From Dastarcus helophoroides (taxonomy: Eukaryota > Arthropoda > Insecta > Coleoptera > Bothrideridae), in contig CM053328.1 of NCBI GenBank assembly GCA_028583605.1, forward strand, positions 10,246,782 to 10,310,781: a stretch of 64,000 bases of DNA, in the 5' to 3' direction. Position numbers and translations under genes: made by a program. This document shows, in pieces, positions 45,511 to 57,023 of the stretch. The notes below the pieces were generated by a model. It did no database searches. It had not been told where the DNA came from and was given only the letters and a program-made list of their open reading frames with translations. The number at the start of each line of letters is the position of its first letter. Position 1 is the stretch's first letter.

Positions 45511-48500
45511 CAGTGGCGGCTCGCGTATATGCACTGAGGAACTGCAACACCCCCAATTCCGCTTTAGAGTTATTTCTCAAAATGTTGGTCTTTTCTGAAG
45601 ACTTTTTTCCCTAAACAACCTTTTATAGAAATTTTAAAATTTCTCTGATTTAGTTTTATAGAAATATCAAGTTTCTTTCAAGAAGTAACGACATTCAAAA
45701 ATCTATTTTATTTCTAATCTTGATCAAAAACCCATTTTCAAAATATAGTTTTTTAAAAATTTTGAGGAATAAATCAATATTTTGATAGGGAATTGCAATT
45801 TTCAGATGAAAACTCAAATTTCTCTAAAAATGTCAAAATTTTCATAAAATAATTGGAATTTGAAGGAAAAATCTGAATCCAACTCTTGTATTGTGATATT
45901 TCTTTAAAGAAAAATTAATACCTAATCTTTGAGTTTTTACCTGAATACTCATCTTCGAATTTTTTGTACAAAAATGTTCAGGTCTTTTTAATATTTCGAT
46001 TTTTTGGGAAATTTTTTTTCTGCAGTTTTATTTATCCTAAATATTTTATGTGAAACAATTTTCTCGAAATGTCTACTATTCCTGGAAAGGTTATCCCTAG
46101 AAAGGTTATCCCTAGAAATTTCAATTTTTCCAGATTTTTTAGGTCCTCTAATTTGCTTTAAAAATGTGAGATTATTTCACGATATTTTAACATTTTAAAG
46201 TTTATTTTATTTTGTAATTTTGACAAACAATTTTTAGAAAAACATTTCGAAATTTCTATAAGATTGTTAACATTTTGGAAAAAACAAAGAAATTTTAAGA
46301 AAAAATTTAATTTTCAATTGCTTCCGCATTTTGATATTTTTCTAAAATAGAAATGACCACAGAGTCTTGGATTATTTTCATAGAATTTCAATTTTGAATT
46401 TTTTTGCACAATTTTTTTTTAATTTATTATGGAAATTTTGATTTTCTTTCTACGATAATTCGAGTCTTTTTAAATTTTGAACTTTTCAAGATTTTGATTT
46501 CTTTTGAAAATTTCGAACTTTGTTCATAATTTCCTTCGTATTCTCCTAGAAATTTTGACCCTTTGGGAGAATTTCGACTGTCCTGACATTTTTTATTTAA
46601 TTTCAAAATGTCAATCTTAAAAATTTTTGTAATTTCCACTTTTTTTTTAAATTTTAACCGTTTTTGAAAAATTTTATTTGTCCTTTCTGTTTTAAATTTT
46701 CTTTTAAAAATTTTGGTATTTAACAAATTTTACTCTTTTGGAAACTTACAACCTTATTAAAATATTTACTTTTTGTGAAATTTTAAACTTTTTTTTTAAT
46801 TTTGAATCTTTCAAAATTTTGACCTTTTTGAAAATTTGATTTTTATTCCCAAATGTGATTTTTTCATGAAATTTTGATTTTTTTCTTGTTAATTTCGACT
46901 ATTCTAAAGTTTTTTGTTTTTTTTGAAAATGCTGACTGAAAATTTTGATCTTTTTTATAATTTTCATTTTTATTATAATTTCCAATTATTTTGATAATTT
47001 TTAATCGTTTCTCAAAGTTTTGATTTTTCTTTTGAAAGTTACGACGTATTTTGAAAATTTCAGGTTTTTATTTAAATTTTGACTTTATTTGAAAAATTTT
47101 AATTTTATTTTGGAAAATTTCGCTTTTTTTGAAAGTCTGAACTTTAAACTTTTGTCTTGGCTTCAAAATTTCGACCTTTTTTAAAAATGAAGACTTTTTT
47201 TAACATTTTGCTGGTGCCAAAGTTTTGACTAGCGAAATTTAATTTTTTTTTTAATTTCGATTTTTTAGAATTTCGTCTTGTTGAAAATTATTTTTGAAAA
47301 CCTAATTTTTAGCTTATAAAAGATAATGTTGACATTTTTCAATATTCAATAATACCGTTTTCCACCCCCTAGAACTTAAAAATTCATCTTGTTTCGAAAA
47401 TACTTTCATTAAAATTTTTTTTAAATTTCAACTTTTCAAAATGTTGTCTTGTTGGAACAAAATTGTTCTTGAAAACACAAAATTTAGCTTATAAAAATAA
47501 ATTTTAAATTTCAGTATTAATTAAATATACTTTTTCACCCCGCTTGGGGATAATATTTTTAAAATCGAATAAGTACGTGTTTAGTAATTGCTTTCATATA
47601 TTCTGCACACAGAAATTTTAGCAAAAATGTTTACGAAAAAACTCTAAAATGTCTACAAAAAAAGTCAACATTTTGGAAAAAAATAAAGAAAATTTAAGAA
47701 CAATCTAATTTTCAACTTTAAGGAAAACATGCAATTTCAATAAAAAATGTACCTTCTAACATTCAACTTTTTTTGCGATTTGATGTTTCACTAAAAAAAC
47801 TAAACTAAAAAAAACTCTGTAGAACCTAAGAAAATTCTTAATCGAATTTCCATTTTTTCTAGAACTTGAAATGCAAATTTTGTCCCCTGAAAACAAGAAA
47901 GATTAAAAAACACAACAAAGGTTGATCTTGTGTTTTTTAATCTTTCTTGGTTTCAGGGGACAGGATTTGTATTTTAGTTTCTGAAGATAACTAAGGACCA
48001 GTCCGTTCAACTAAAATTTTCTAGAACTATTAAATTTATTCTCTGAATTTAAAATTAAGATTTCGATATAAAATAGATTGAAATTTAAAGATTAATTTCA
48101 AAATTTGAAGGCACATTTCTGGAAAAAGTTGAAATTTCTTATGTGTATATAAAATTTTATAAAAATATAATTATGTCGGTCTCAAAGAAAAAAAATTGTT
48201 TAATAATTTAATTGTCAGAAATATTCCCAAAATTTTGACTGTTAAAGTGGGACTTATTAAAATTTTCAAAAAAATTCAACACTTTTGGAAAAGTTTAAAT
48301 TTTGAAATTAAAATAGTCGAAATCTTGAAAATCTTTTAATTAACAATTTAATGTTCTAATTTTAAGTTTTTCTGGTAATTTTGAACTTCCCAGAGAAATT
48401 TCAAAGATCAAATATTTTAGCTTAAAGTCAAGCTTTTGTGATTAAATTTCAAATGTTGGCAATTTATTTGTACATGAAATGCAAGTTCTTTTTCGAAATT

Positions 48501-49905
48501 TGTTTCACAACTTCACACAATTTTAAAAATCGAAATTTTTGTGATTATTTATTTTTAGTTTTAATTAGAAATTATTTCTTAAAAAGTTTATATTTAAAAA
48601 GAAAAAATTATTTGTTTTAAAAAACATAATTTCAGATTAGTGAAAGCTTTTAATAAACAAATTAAATTCATTATTTAATCACAAATTTCAAAATTTTTCT
48701 CGAAATTTTGCATTTTCAACTTAAATCTGCTAGTTTTTTTCAATTAAAATTCTCAATATAAATACAAACTGTTGATGTTCGGATTCGAAATTCGTGTAGA
48801 AAAATCAAAATTTTGGGGAGAAAGGTATAAAAATTAAACTATGTAATTAAACACTTTGGGAAAAATGTCAAAATTTCAAAAAAAAGTCAATCTATCAGCA
48901 AGCACTTAATCAAAATTTGGATATGAAAATTTTGATATTTTTCGCGAAATTTGGAAAAGAAATTTTCAGTGAAGACTTTTTTTTAATCTTGAGATTAAAC
49001 ATAAAATATTCATTCTTATAAAAGAAAACAACAAATTTCCAGAGAGGTCCAAATTTCTAGGTTGAAAATGTGCAAGATCAACAAAATCTATTTAAAAAAA
49101 AATAGATTTTCAAGTTTTCAAGACAATTTCTACCTTTTTTGAAAATCTGAAGTTTAATATGAAATCTTTGCTTGAAGTTCGATATTTTTTAAATAAATGT
49201 TAATTGACATTTCTCACCTTAACTTTGTGGAATTCTTTAATAGTCATAACTATTAAACTTTATTAACAATTAAAATAAGAACAGGTATTAAAAATTCCAC
49301 AATATTTCTATAAAGATTTTGCTACGACCTAAAAACTTCATTTCTTGGAAGCCATTGAAATTTAAAAATATTTACAATCTGGTCAATTTACACTTATGAA
49401 CGAGCAACTTGATCTGAACACACCTCTAATTGAAGCTTTGGACGAGAATTTGGATTAGACGGAATATTCGTAGGAGTCTGTGATCCACGGAGCTTGTTAG
49501 CATAACGACGTCTAAACAAATTGATGGTATAACCGCCGATGATGTAAAGCGAAACCTAGTCCGGTCGTAGCAAATATTTATAGAAATATCGTGGAACTTT
49601 TAATATCTGTTGTTGTTTTAATTGTTAATGAAGTTTCATAGTTATGAATAATTGTTAAGCTTTTTTTGATTTCTTTAATCTTCTTAAACCTTCGACTTGG
49701 AAAATGTCTAGGTTAAATTCAATATTTATATTGTAATTTTCAATTTTTCTAAAGTTGAGATTTCTACTAGAGGTCCATTGGGAAGCAACAGAGCTGATTC
49801 ATGTTACTATTTTTTTGAATTCATGAGTATTTGTTTGCTTTTATACAATTTTAACACAAATGTTGTCGCAGCACCTCTACTAGTTTTAGTTACGAGCCAC
49901 CACTG
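45511..49905 (+). mobile_element. hAT-like AT-rich non-coding element, copy B (4,395 bp)
   Basis: Left end CAGTGGCGGCTCGCGTATAT; right end TTACGAGCCACCACTG. Exact 8-bp duplication TTTATGAA (45503-45510 and 49906-49913). The interior aligns in blocks with copy A: the 5' end, the TTTTGTAATTTTGACAAA block, and the block at 47740-48560 with 42820-43440. Compared with A it carries a palindromic repeat insertion at 47868-48016. No coding capacity. Confidence 0.92.
47868..48016 (+). mobile_element. Palindromic repeat family P, copy 2, with 12-bp target duplication
   Basis: Flanked by TTTTCTAGAACT on both sides (47856-47867 and 48017-48028). The homologous place in copy A (near 42933) has TTTTTCTAGAAATGTTAAAT without the insert, i.e. 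an empty site. The insert of 149 bp starts TGAAATGCAAATTTTGTCCC, contains inverted halves around CACAACAAAGGTTGATCTTG, and ends GGACCAGTCCGTTCAACTAA. Confidence 0.88.
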
Positions 49906-49913
49906 TTTATGAA

Positions 49914-50140
49914 TCCCTACTGTACTTCAGCATACTCATAGCATAGAAACACAGTATAGTTCTTATGCAACTCTAAATCATACGTAAATTGTGTGCTACA
50001 GTACAGGAGGAATTTAAAGACATGGTCGTAAAATTTAACTCCATAATTGCTATTGTAATCTGAAATAATGTTAAGTACAAAACTTTATCTCACCATTCTC
50101 CCCTTTCTCAAAAATTCGTCTTTTTCCAAAATTTTGATTT
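49914..50140. other. Unassigned DNA between hAT-like copy B and LINE
   Basis: Should contain the rest of the interrupted mariner, but I see no transposase motif in any frame. Confidence 0.4.
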
Positions 50141-50144
50141 TGTT

Positions 50145-51247
50145 GTGTTATTTTGTGAATACAATGTCACACTCCATCTGGCATTCGTCGATTACCAAAG
50201 AGCCTTCGACTCTATAGGAATCTGGGCAACCTTGTATGCGATAAACGCTGCAAGGATTGACTCAAGACACTCAAACATTATCAGGAATATCTATGAGCAC
50301 GCCACTCCCCACATCGAAGTTGAAGAAGACTTAGTCACCGGGAGGATACCTATCAAAAGAGTAAACAGACAAGACGACACTATTTCGCCGAAGCTGTTTA
50401 CGCTCGCACTACAAGATGTCCTCAAAAATCTGACATGGTAACAGAAAGAAGTCCATATTGACGGATAGTTTCTGGGTCACCTACGCTTCGCTAATGACAT
50501 CATCCTAATGAGCGCCGACGCGAATTAACTTAAAGATATGTCAAAAGAGCTGAAAGAAGTTTTAGAGACCGTGAGGCTGAGGATGAACCTTCAAAAAACC
50601 AAGGTCATGAGTCTAGACAACATTCAGGTTAGGCTCGACAACCACATACTTGAAGTGGTTGAAGAATACGTGCACCTTGGCCACAACATCGGGCTCTACA
50701 AAGAAAATCGGGCCGCGAGGATCACCAGGAGAGTTGGCTTGACATCGGCGGCATTTGAAAAACTTGGGCACATCGTCAGGAAACCGGACATTTCCATTAA
50801 CCTGAAACGGAAAGTCTTCGACTCTGTCATGACATGCGGCCTCGAGACAGACACAAAACGTTTAAGGATATGCCAACGGGCGATGAAGCGCACGAAATGT
50901 TGGGGATTCGTTTAAGAGACCGAGTCAGAAGCGAAGCCATCATAGAGAAAACGAGAGTCCACAAACCACTAGTGGTTTGTACGGGAGTCATCGATGTCAT
51001 AGAACGTGTAACCACTAATAAATGGCACTGGACAGGAGACGCTGCCAGAGATGATATTAAATGGACGAAGACGATAGTACAATGGAGACCCAAGGAAACT
51101 AAACGAAGTGTCGGACGCCCACAAACAAGATGGACAGACGATATTCAGAGGCGAGCTGGCAAACACTGGATCTTGAGTGCTCAAGATAAAGGAGCGATGG
51201 AAAAACATGGAGGAGGCCTAGTCCAGAAGTGGATGAGAAGGGGCTAA
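50145..51247 (+). pseudogene. RTE-like LINE ORF2, 3' half
   Basis: Reverse transcriptase from palm motif A to the C-terminus. LAFVDYQRAFDSI holds the first catalytic Asp; VNRQDDTISPKLFTLALQDV is motif B (Gly to Asp change). FANDIILMSADAN is the catalytic box with Asn in place of the first Asp. LRMNLQKTKVMSLDNIQVRL, VEEYVHLGHNIGLYKENRAA and RRVGLTSAAFEKLGHIVRKP follow, and then, after a shift near 50850, MLGIRLRDRVRSEAIIEKTR, WTGDAARDDIKW, SVGRPQTRWTDDI and LVQKWMRRG. Stops near 50440 and 50525 and one frame change disable it. It ends in an AAG-type tail (51248-51267), the usual end of RTE-like LINEs with microsatellite tails. Truncated at the 5' side by about half. Confidence 0.92.
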
Positions 51248-51267
51248 AGAAGAAGAAGAAGAAGAAA
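51248..51267 (+). repeat. (GAA)n LINE tail
   Basis: Six GAA/AGA units directly after the LINE stop codon. A second echo of the LINE end (GGAGTGGATGAGAATGGGCT then AAAAAAAGAAGAAAAG) lies at 51427-51464, with an AT microsatellite at 51354-51374 between. Confidence 0.85.
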
Positions 51268-51464
51268 CTTCCAAATTTTATTTTTTCAATGTTTTGACTT
51301 TAAACCTGACATCTATAAATCTAGACAGTTGACTTTGATTTTTCTCTTCAAAATATATATGTATATATATATATTCAAAATTCAAGTGTTTCGATTTTCT
51401 TCCCAAGAGAAACACTTATATATCCAGGAGTGGATGAGAATGGGCTAAAAAAAGAAGAAAAGCA

Positions 51465-52489
51465 AATATATATTTTTTTACTTTACTTCGTAGTGTATCT
51501 CGAAATTTCTGCTTACTCTCACACTGACGACTTTTTTCCAAATTGGATTTCTGCAAATTTCAACTTGAATTTCAAAATTCGTTTTTTATGGAAATTTTAA
51601 CTTTTTATTTAAATTGTTCTCTTCAAAATTGAAACTTTATTCTAAAATGACTTTCTCCAGAAAATCAAGTTTATTTTTAAATTTTAACTTTATTCTTGCA
51701 ATTGTTTTGAAATTTTTATTGTTTTCAAAGTATGTCTTTTCAAAATTTCGCAATATTTTTTTAAAATATCTGCTTTTTTTGAACACTGTTTCTTTTTTTA
51801 TTTGATTTTACTGGAAATTTTGTACGAAATTTGGCTTTTTCTCAAAACTTCGACGCTTTTTTTTCTCAAAATCCGCCTTTTTCGAAATTTTGACTTTGGT
51901 CTCAAAATTCTAGTTTTGTTTCAAGTGACAATGTTTGAGAAACTATAACTCTTTGGTAAATTTTAAGTGTTCTCTCTCAAAATTTCGACCATTTTTCCGA
52001 GATTCGTAGTTTTTTAATTTGGAAATATTTTTCAAAAATTATGTTTACTTTTAAAATTTCACTTTTCTCTAAAGTTGTCTTTGCTGAAATTTTGACTTGC
52101 ATTTCAAACATTGTCCTTTTTAAAAATCTTGACACATTTTTTTTGAAATTTCGAATTTATTCTCAAATATTGGGCTTTTCCGAGCAATAACGATTTGACT
52201 TTAATCACGAAAATTTAAACTTTTCTTGAAACTATGACTGTTTTTAAAATAACCTTTTTATTTTTTCCAAATTTTGTAACATTTCTTCAAAATATTGCTT
52301 TTTTGAAAATTCACTTTTTTTAATTTGACTGTTTAGACTTAAAATTTGTTTTCCTGAAAATTTCAGTTGTATCATAAAATTCGTTTTCAGCTACGGTGGG
52401 TTGGGTTAAGTCACTTGCCTTAGTTCGAAGGCTCAGAGGACGAAATTTCACTTTTTTTTCAATTTTCTTAATTGGCTCCAAATTGCTAA
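51465..52489. other. AT-rich filler, no gene seen
   Basis: T-rich degenerate strings (TTTCGACTTTTT, CAAAATTTC). One GC-richer island, CAGCTACGGTGGGTTGGGTT at 52390, is unexplained. Confidence 0.55.
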
Positions 52490-54050
52490 TTTTGTTCCAA
52501 AATTTGTCAACTTTATTTTCAAAATACAAAGATTTTAAAATTTTAATATTTCTAAAAATTCGAATCACATTGCATTTTTCTAAAAATTTCTCAAAATTAA
52601 TGTTTTTTTCAAAAATTTGACTATATTCAAAACTAGATATTTTTTTACCAAAAGTTGTGGCTTTTTGAAGCTTTAATTTATCCAAAACAGGTATATTTTT
52701 CGTAAATTTTACAATAGATACATGCACTTACTTCTGAAAAATTTTGTTTCTTCTGAAAATTTCAACTTTTTAATAATTCGACTTATTAATAATTCGACTT
52801 TTTAAAAATTTCGAAAACACTTGATTCTCCTTTGTCGTTTTCTTATAATTTCTAGCATAAAATTTAACCATTCATTCAATCTTCTTCTTTTCGAAATTTC
52901 AATTTAGAATTTAATTTTATTCGTCGTTTTAGGTTAGAAAACAACGATAAAATAAGACAGGCACGCCAACCAAATACAGCATGTGGTGAGATGGATATGA
53001 AAAAAATAATTTTGTTTTAAAATTTATCAACATTTATCAACTTTATTTTCAAAATACAAATTTCTCTTCAAAATTTAAATTTTTCTGAAAATTCGAATTT
53101 CATTGCATTTTTCTAAAAATTTCTCAAAATTCATGTTTATTTCAAAAATTTGACTTTATATTCAAAATTAGATATTTCTTAACAAAATTTGTGGCCTTTT
53201 GAACCTTTAATTTACTTAAAACAGGTATTTTCATTGTAAATTTTACAATCTCAAAAATTTGGTTTTTTTTTTTGAAAATTTCAACTTTTTAATAATTCGA
53301 CTTTTTAAAAATTTCTACTAAACTTGATTCTCCACATTTATCGTTTTCTCATCATTTCTAGCATAAAATTTAACTATTCATTCAATCTTCTTCTTTTCGA
53401 AACTTCCATTTTGAATTCAATTTTATTCGTCGTTTTAGGTTAGAAAACTTAACGATAAAATAAGACAGGCATGCCAAATACAGGATGTGGTGAGATGGTT
53501 GTGAAAAAAAATTAATTTTGTTCCAAAATTTGTCAACTTTGTCCACTTTATTTTCAAAATACAAATTTCTCTTCAAAATTTAAATTTTTCTGAAAATTCG
53601 AATCTCATTGCATTTTTGTAAACATTTCTCAAAATTCATGCTTTTTTCAAAAATTTGACTTTATATTCAAAATTGGATATTTTTTTACCAACATTTGAGA
53701 AGCTGTAAAACAGGTATTTTCTTCGTAAAATTTTCGATACATGCCCTTATTTCTCAAAAATTTTGTTTTTTCTAAGAATTTCGATTTTATAATAAATAAT
53801 TCGACTTTTTAAAAATTTCGACAAAACCTGATTCTCCGAATTTATCGTTTCCTCATAATTTCTAGTATAAAATTTAACCATTCATTCAATTTTCTTCTTT
53901 TCGAAATTTCGATTTCGAAAATCGTCTTTTTTTGAAATTTCACTCTTATTCTCAGAATTCAGTTTTATTCATCGTTTTAGGTTAGGAAACCTAACGATCA
54001 AATAAAACAGGCATGCCAAATACAGGATGTGGTTAAATGGGTATGAAAAA
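52490..54050 (+). repeat. Threefold tandem repeat, ~500-530-bp unit
   Basis: Three head-to-tail units start near 52490, 53021 and 53517 (TTGTTCCAAAATTTGTCAAC or variant, then CTTTATTTTCAAAATACAAA). Each includes TCTAGCATAAAATTTAACCA with TTCATTCAATCTTCTTCTTT, and each ends with a block TTTTAGGTTAGAAAAC..., ACGATAAAATAAGACAGGCA and CAGGATGTGGTGAGATGG. That last block translates as a LINE segment (DKIRQACQIQDVV-like), so the amplified unit contains a piece of LINE. Units are roughly 80-90 percent alike by eye. Confidence 0.85.
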
Positions 54051-54290
54051 AAAAGAAGATAGTGGAGGGACCGCGTCGATAGAATGACAAACGACAGATT
54101 ACCCAAGATCGTTAAAACCCAAAAACCAAACACTTCCAGGAAGACTCCCAAAGCAATGGTATGGTATCACAAGAACAAGAATAATAGACGGAATAACAGA
54201 AGCTACAAAAAGCACAGGACATAAGTCCTAACATTAGAGGAAGCAGTAGAAGAAGAAGAAGAAGAGGAAGAAGAAGAAGAAAGAGAGGAG
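53976..54290 (+). pseudogene. LINE 3' end (RTE-like), after the tandem array
   Basis: The third unit runs on into NDQIKQACQIQDVVKWV, WRDRVDRMTNDRLPKIVKTQ, KPNTSRKTPKAMVWYHKNKN and an AGAAGAAGAAG tail at 54251-54280. This is the extreme C-terminus and tail of a LINE related to that at 50145-51247. The shorter segments at 52927-52995 and 53434-53505 in the earlier units are copies of its first part only. Confidence 0.8.
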
Positions 54291-54639
54291 TTTTATTTTC
54301 TCAAAATTTGACTTTCTCTTGGAAATTGCGACATTTTTTTTGAAATTACGATTCTTCCCAAATTTTGATTATTTTGTAAACATTTTTCTATTTCGAAATA
54401 TTCCTTTTCTCAAAATCCTACTTTTTCTAAATATTTCTATTTTTTAAACACGACTTTCTAAAAATGTTGACTTGTTTTTCAGTATTTTTGTGTTTTTCGA
54501 GTTTCTATGCAATCAAGATATTTTTTAAATTACAACTTTTTCCTCGACTATTTTTTTTGGAAACTAAGTACTAAGTACGTCTTTTTTACTTTTGCAATAT
54601 TTTTAAAAATTGTGCTTTTTTGATAATATCGTCTTATTC
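54291..54639. other. AT-rich filler, no gene seen
   Basis: T-rich degenerate strings, no domain. Confidence 0.55.
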
Positions 54640-54795
54640 TTCATGGTGGACTCTTATTTGTCGGAAAGATTAAGAAACAATATGACTACGTGGTCATATT
54701 TCAAAAAGTGTTTCAAAATATTGTCAACTTTCATTAATAAAAATTTAAATATTTTCAAACTGAGTCGCAGAAATGTTAAATAAAATTAATTAATA
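54640..54795 (+). repeat. Repeat R57, copy 1
   Basis: Shares CATATTTCAAAAAGTGTTTC, AAAATATTGTCAACTTTCAT and GTCGCAGAAATGTTAAATAA with 57385-57495 (same orientation) and, inverted, with 57024-57110. Also shares GGACTCTTATTTGTCGGAAA with 56994-57013 (GACTTTTATTTGTCGAAAAC). Confidence 0.75.
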
Positions 54796-56980
54796 TGATT
54801 TTTAAATTCGAATTTCTAAAAATTTCAATCTTTTTCTTAAAACACATATTGAATATAAATTTCGACGACTTTATTTTAAAAACGAGGCTTTTTCTCCAAA
54901 AAACTGGGACTTTTTCTACAGATTATGTTGATACTTTTTTTATTCAAAACTCGTTTTTTTTTCAAAATGTTTTTACTTTTTTCAAAATTCACCATTTTCC
55001 AAAAATCTCACTTTGGTTAAATACGTCTTTCTTGAAAGTTAACTTTTTTGGAATTTTATCTTTTTTCCCAAAATTAATTTACTTTCTCAATTTGATTTCA
55101 ATTAAATTAAGAAAGCCTGGAAAAAATTTGCTTGGAAATTTGAACCAGAATATTTCTTGTAAATTTCAGTTTGTTCTCTAAATTTTGAGAGAATGTCAAA
55201 TTTTAATCGAAAAAGTAAATACTAAGAAATTATTAAATCAAATTTAAATTGTAATCGAATATTTTCTTAAAGTTTCAATCAAAATTTCAAAATGTTTAGA
55301 AACTCGAAAGAGAACTTTTAAGATTTAGTTTTTTTTAATCTTGCCTCCTTTCGCAATTTTTATACGTATAGACATACATTTTTTTGTTTTCACTTCAAAC
55401 TTCAAATTTAGACTTAAATTTCATTTTCGATATTTTTCTCGAAATTTCAAACTTAAACGCGACCTTAAGTTCGGATTTTTATAAAAATTAATATTCGAAG
55501 TTTTATTGAAAAGTTGATAATTTGTAGATAAAGGTCCATATTTTGAAAAAATAAAAAAATGAATCTTCAGGAAAACAAAAAACTGTAGGGAATGCTTGTA
55601 AAAGTTTAAAATAATATTTTCAAGATTACTCTAAAAATTTTAAACCTAATTTCAAAATTTGAACTTAAACTACTCAAGTTGTTTCGTTTTATTTTTGACT
55701 GTCATTGCCACTTTAAAATTTCAAATTTTTTCAGATTTATTCTGAAATTTGGAGAAAATAATGGAAATTTTGATGATAATGTCGAAATTTGGACATTGAA
55801 AAGTCTGGAATAAAAAAAATTAAATGTAAACGAAAAAGTTTGAAGAAGAGTTGAAACTTTGAAAGATACGCAAGGATTATGAAAAAATGTTAACTCAAAA
55901 ACTAAACAGATAGATCGAAAATTTTAAAATTAATATCTTGAGAAAATCTAAATTGTAAGAACCCAAATTAGATAATTCTAGAAAATTTTGAGATTATGAT
56001 AGACTTGTTTAAAACAGAATCATAAGAAGTAAATATGCTCAGTTGAAGCTAAATAGTTCAAGAAATTTCACGAAGAACAAAAAAGGAACACATTTTTAAG
56101 ATAGAAAAGTAAACATTTCTGGAAAAAATGTTGTACTAGCGACTTTCTAGTTAATCAGACTACATTTCTAGGGGAGACTGTGCTTCCCTAACTTCCAGGA
56201 AGAACACTCCACTGTACATACCATTTTGTCCATTGAATGTGCTGATATACAATAGGGAGTTATAAACTATGGGAACATCTTTAGGTAGTGCCATTTTTGA
56301 AGGACAATACTTTACAGAACAGAAATGTTTTCTCATTCGTTATTCGCTATACAGTTCAACACTTTTAGCGTTTTTGCACTGACAATAGTAATAGAATCGC
56401 ATAGAAACAAATATGCATATTTTACCTTGTGTAAAGTTATTAAAATAGCCCCATATATACATGTTTTCTCGTGCATGAACTAGATAAAACGAGCTATTCC
56501 TTTCTGTTTATTTTAAGGGAATATTTTGCAAGATAGTCTAAAACAAAACGTTTTTATTCGGAGTCGGACAAACGGGGTCAATACTAAAATAAAGCAGGCG
56601 CTCTGTTGATGTTTTATTCAATGTTTACTCTCGTTTTAAGCGTGAGAGTACGCTATAATTAGTTGTTGACAATGCATTCCCTAAAATCATTTATTTCTAC
56701 CTTTATTTCATTTAAATAGGCCATTTAATAAGCCCTTGTAAGGGACTAATTATCGATTTTTTATCAGCTAGCAAGTCAAAAAAAAAATTAGCCAAGAGCA
56801 AATCAGATTCGAACTCGCAGAATTACTACAGTGAACAGTCAATAGACCAAATTAAATTATTTTTACTTATGTATAAATTTGAAATTTTATCCCAATTTTC
56901 TTGTGTTCTAATCGAAAATAGAAAAAATTTTCTGCTTTCTTCATTAAATCGTAATATTTATAGAAGTGATGACTACGTCT
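54796..56980. other. AT-rich DNA, no gene recognised
   Basis: 54800-56130 is AT-rich filler with both strand polarities; the 128-codon ORF 54795-55181 is low-complexity Phe/Leu. 56150-56230 resembles the end of a hAT-like element (CCAGGAAGAACACTCCACTG) but no partner end was found. 56240-56980 is ordinary sequence without a recognised gene. Confidence 0.5.
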
Positions 56981-57023
56981 CATTTTTTATAGTAGACTTT
57001 TATTTGTCGAAAACATAATGTTT

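Noticed and set aside
54795..55181. 128-codon ORF
   Set aside because: Low-complexity Phe/Leu/Ile/Ser translation of T-rich filler.
56150..56230. Possible hAT-like right end AACACTCCACTG
   Set aside because: No partner left end or 8-bp duplication could be found.
56790..56860. tRNA B-box-like string GAGTTCGAATC on the minus strand, possible SINE
   Set aside because: No convincing A box at the right distance and the arms do not pair; no second copy seen in the window.
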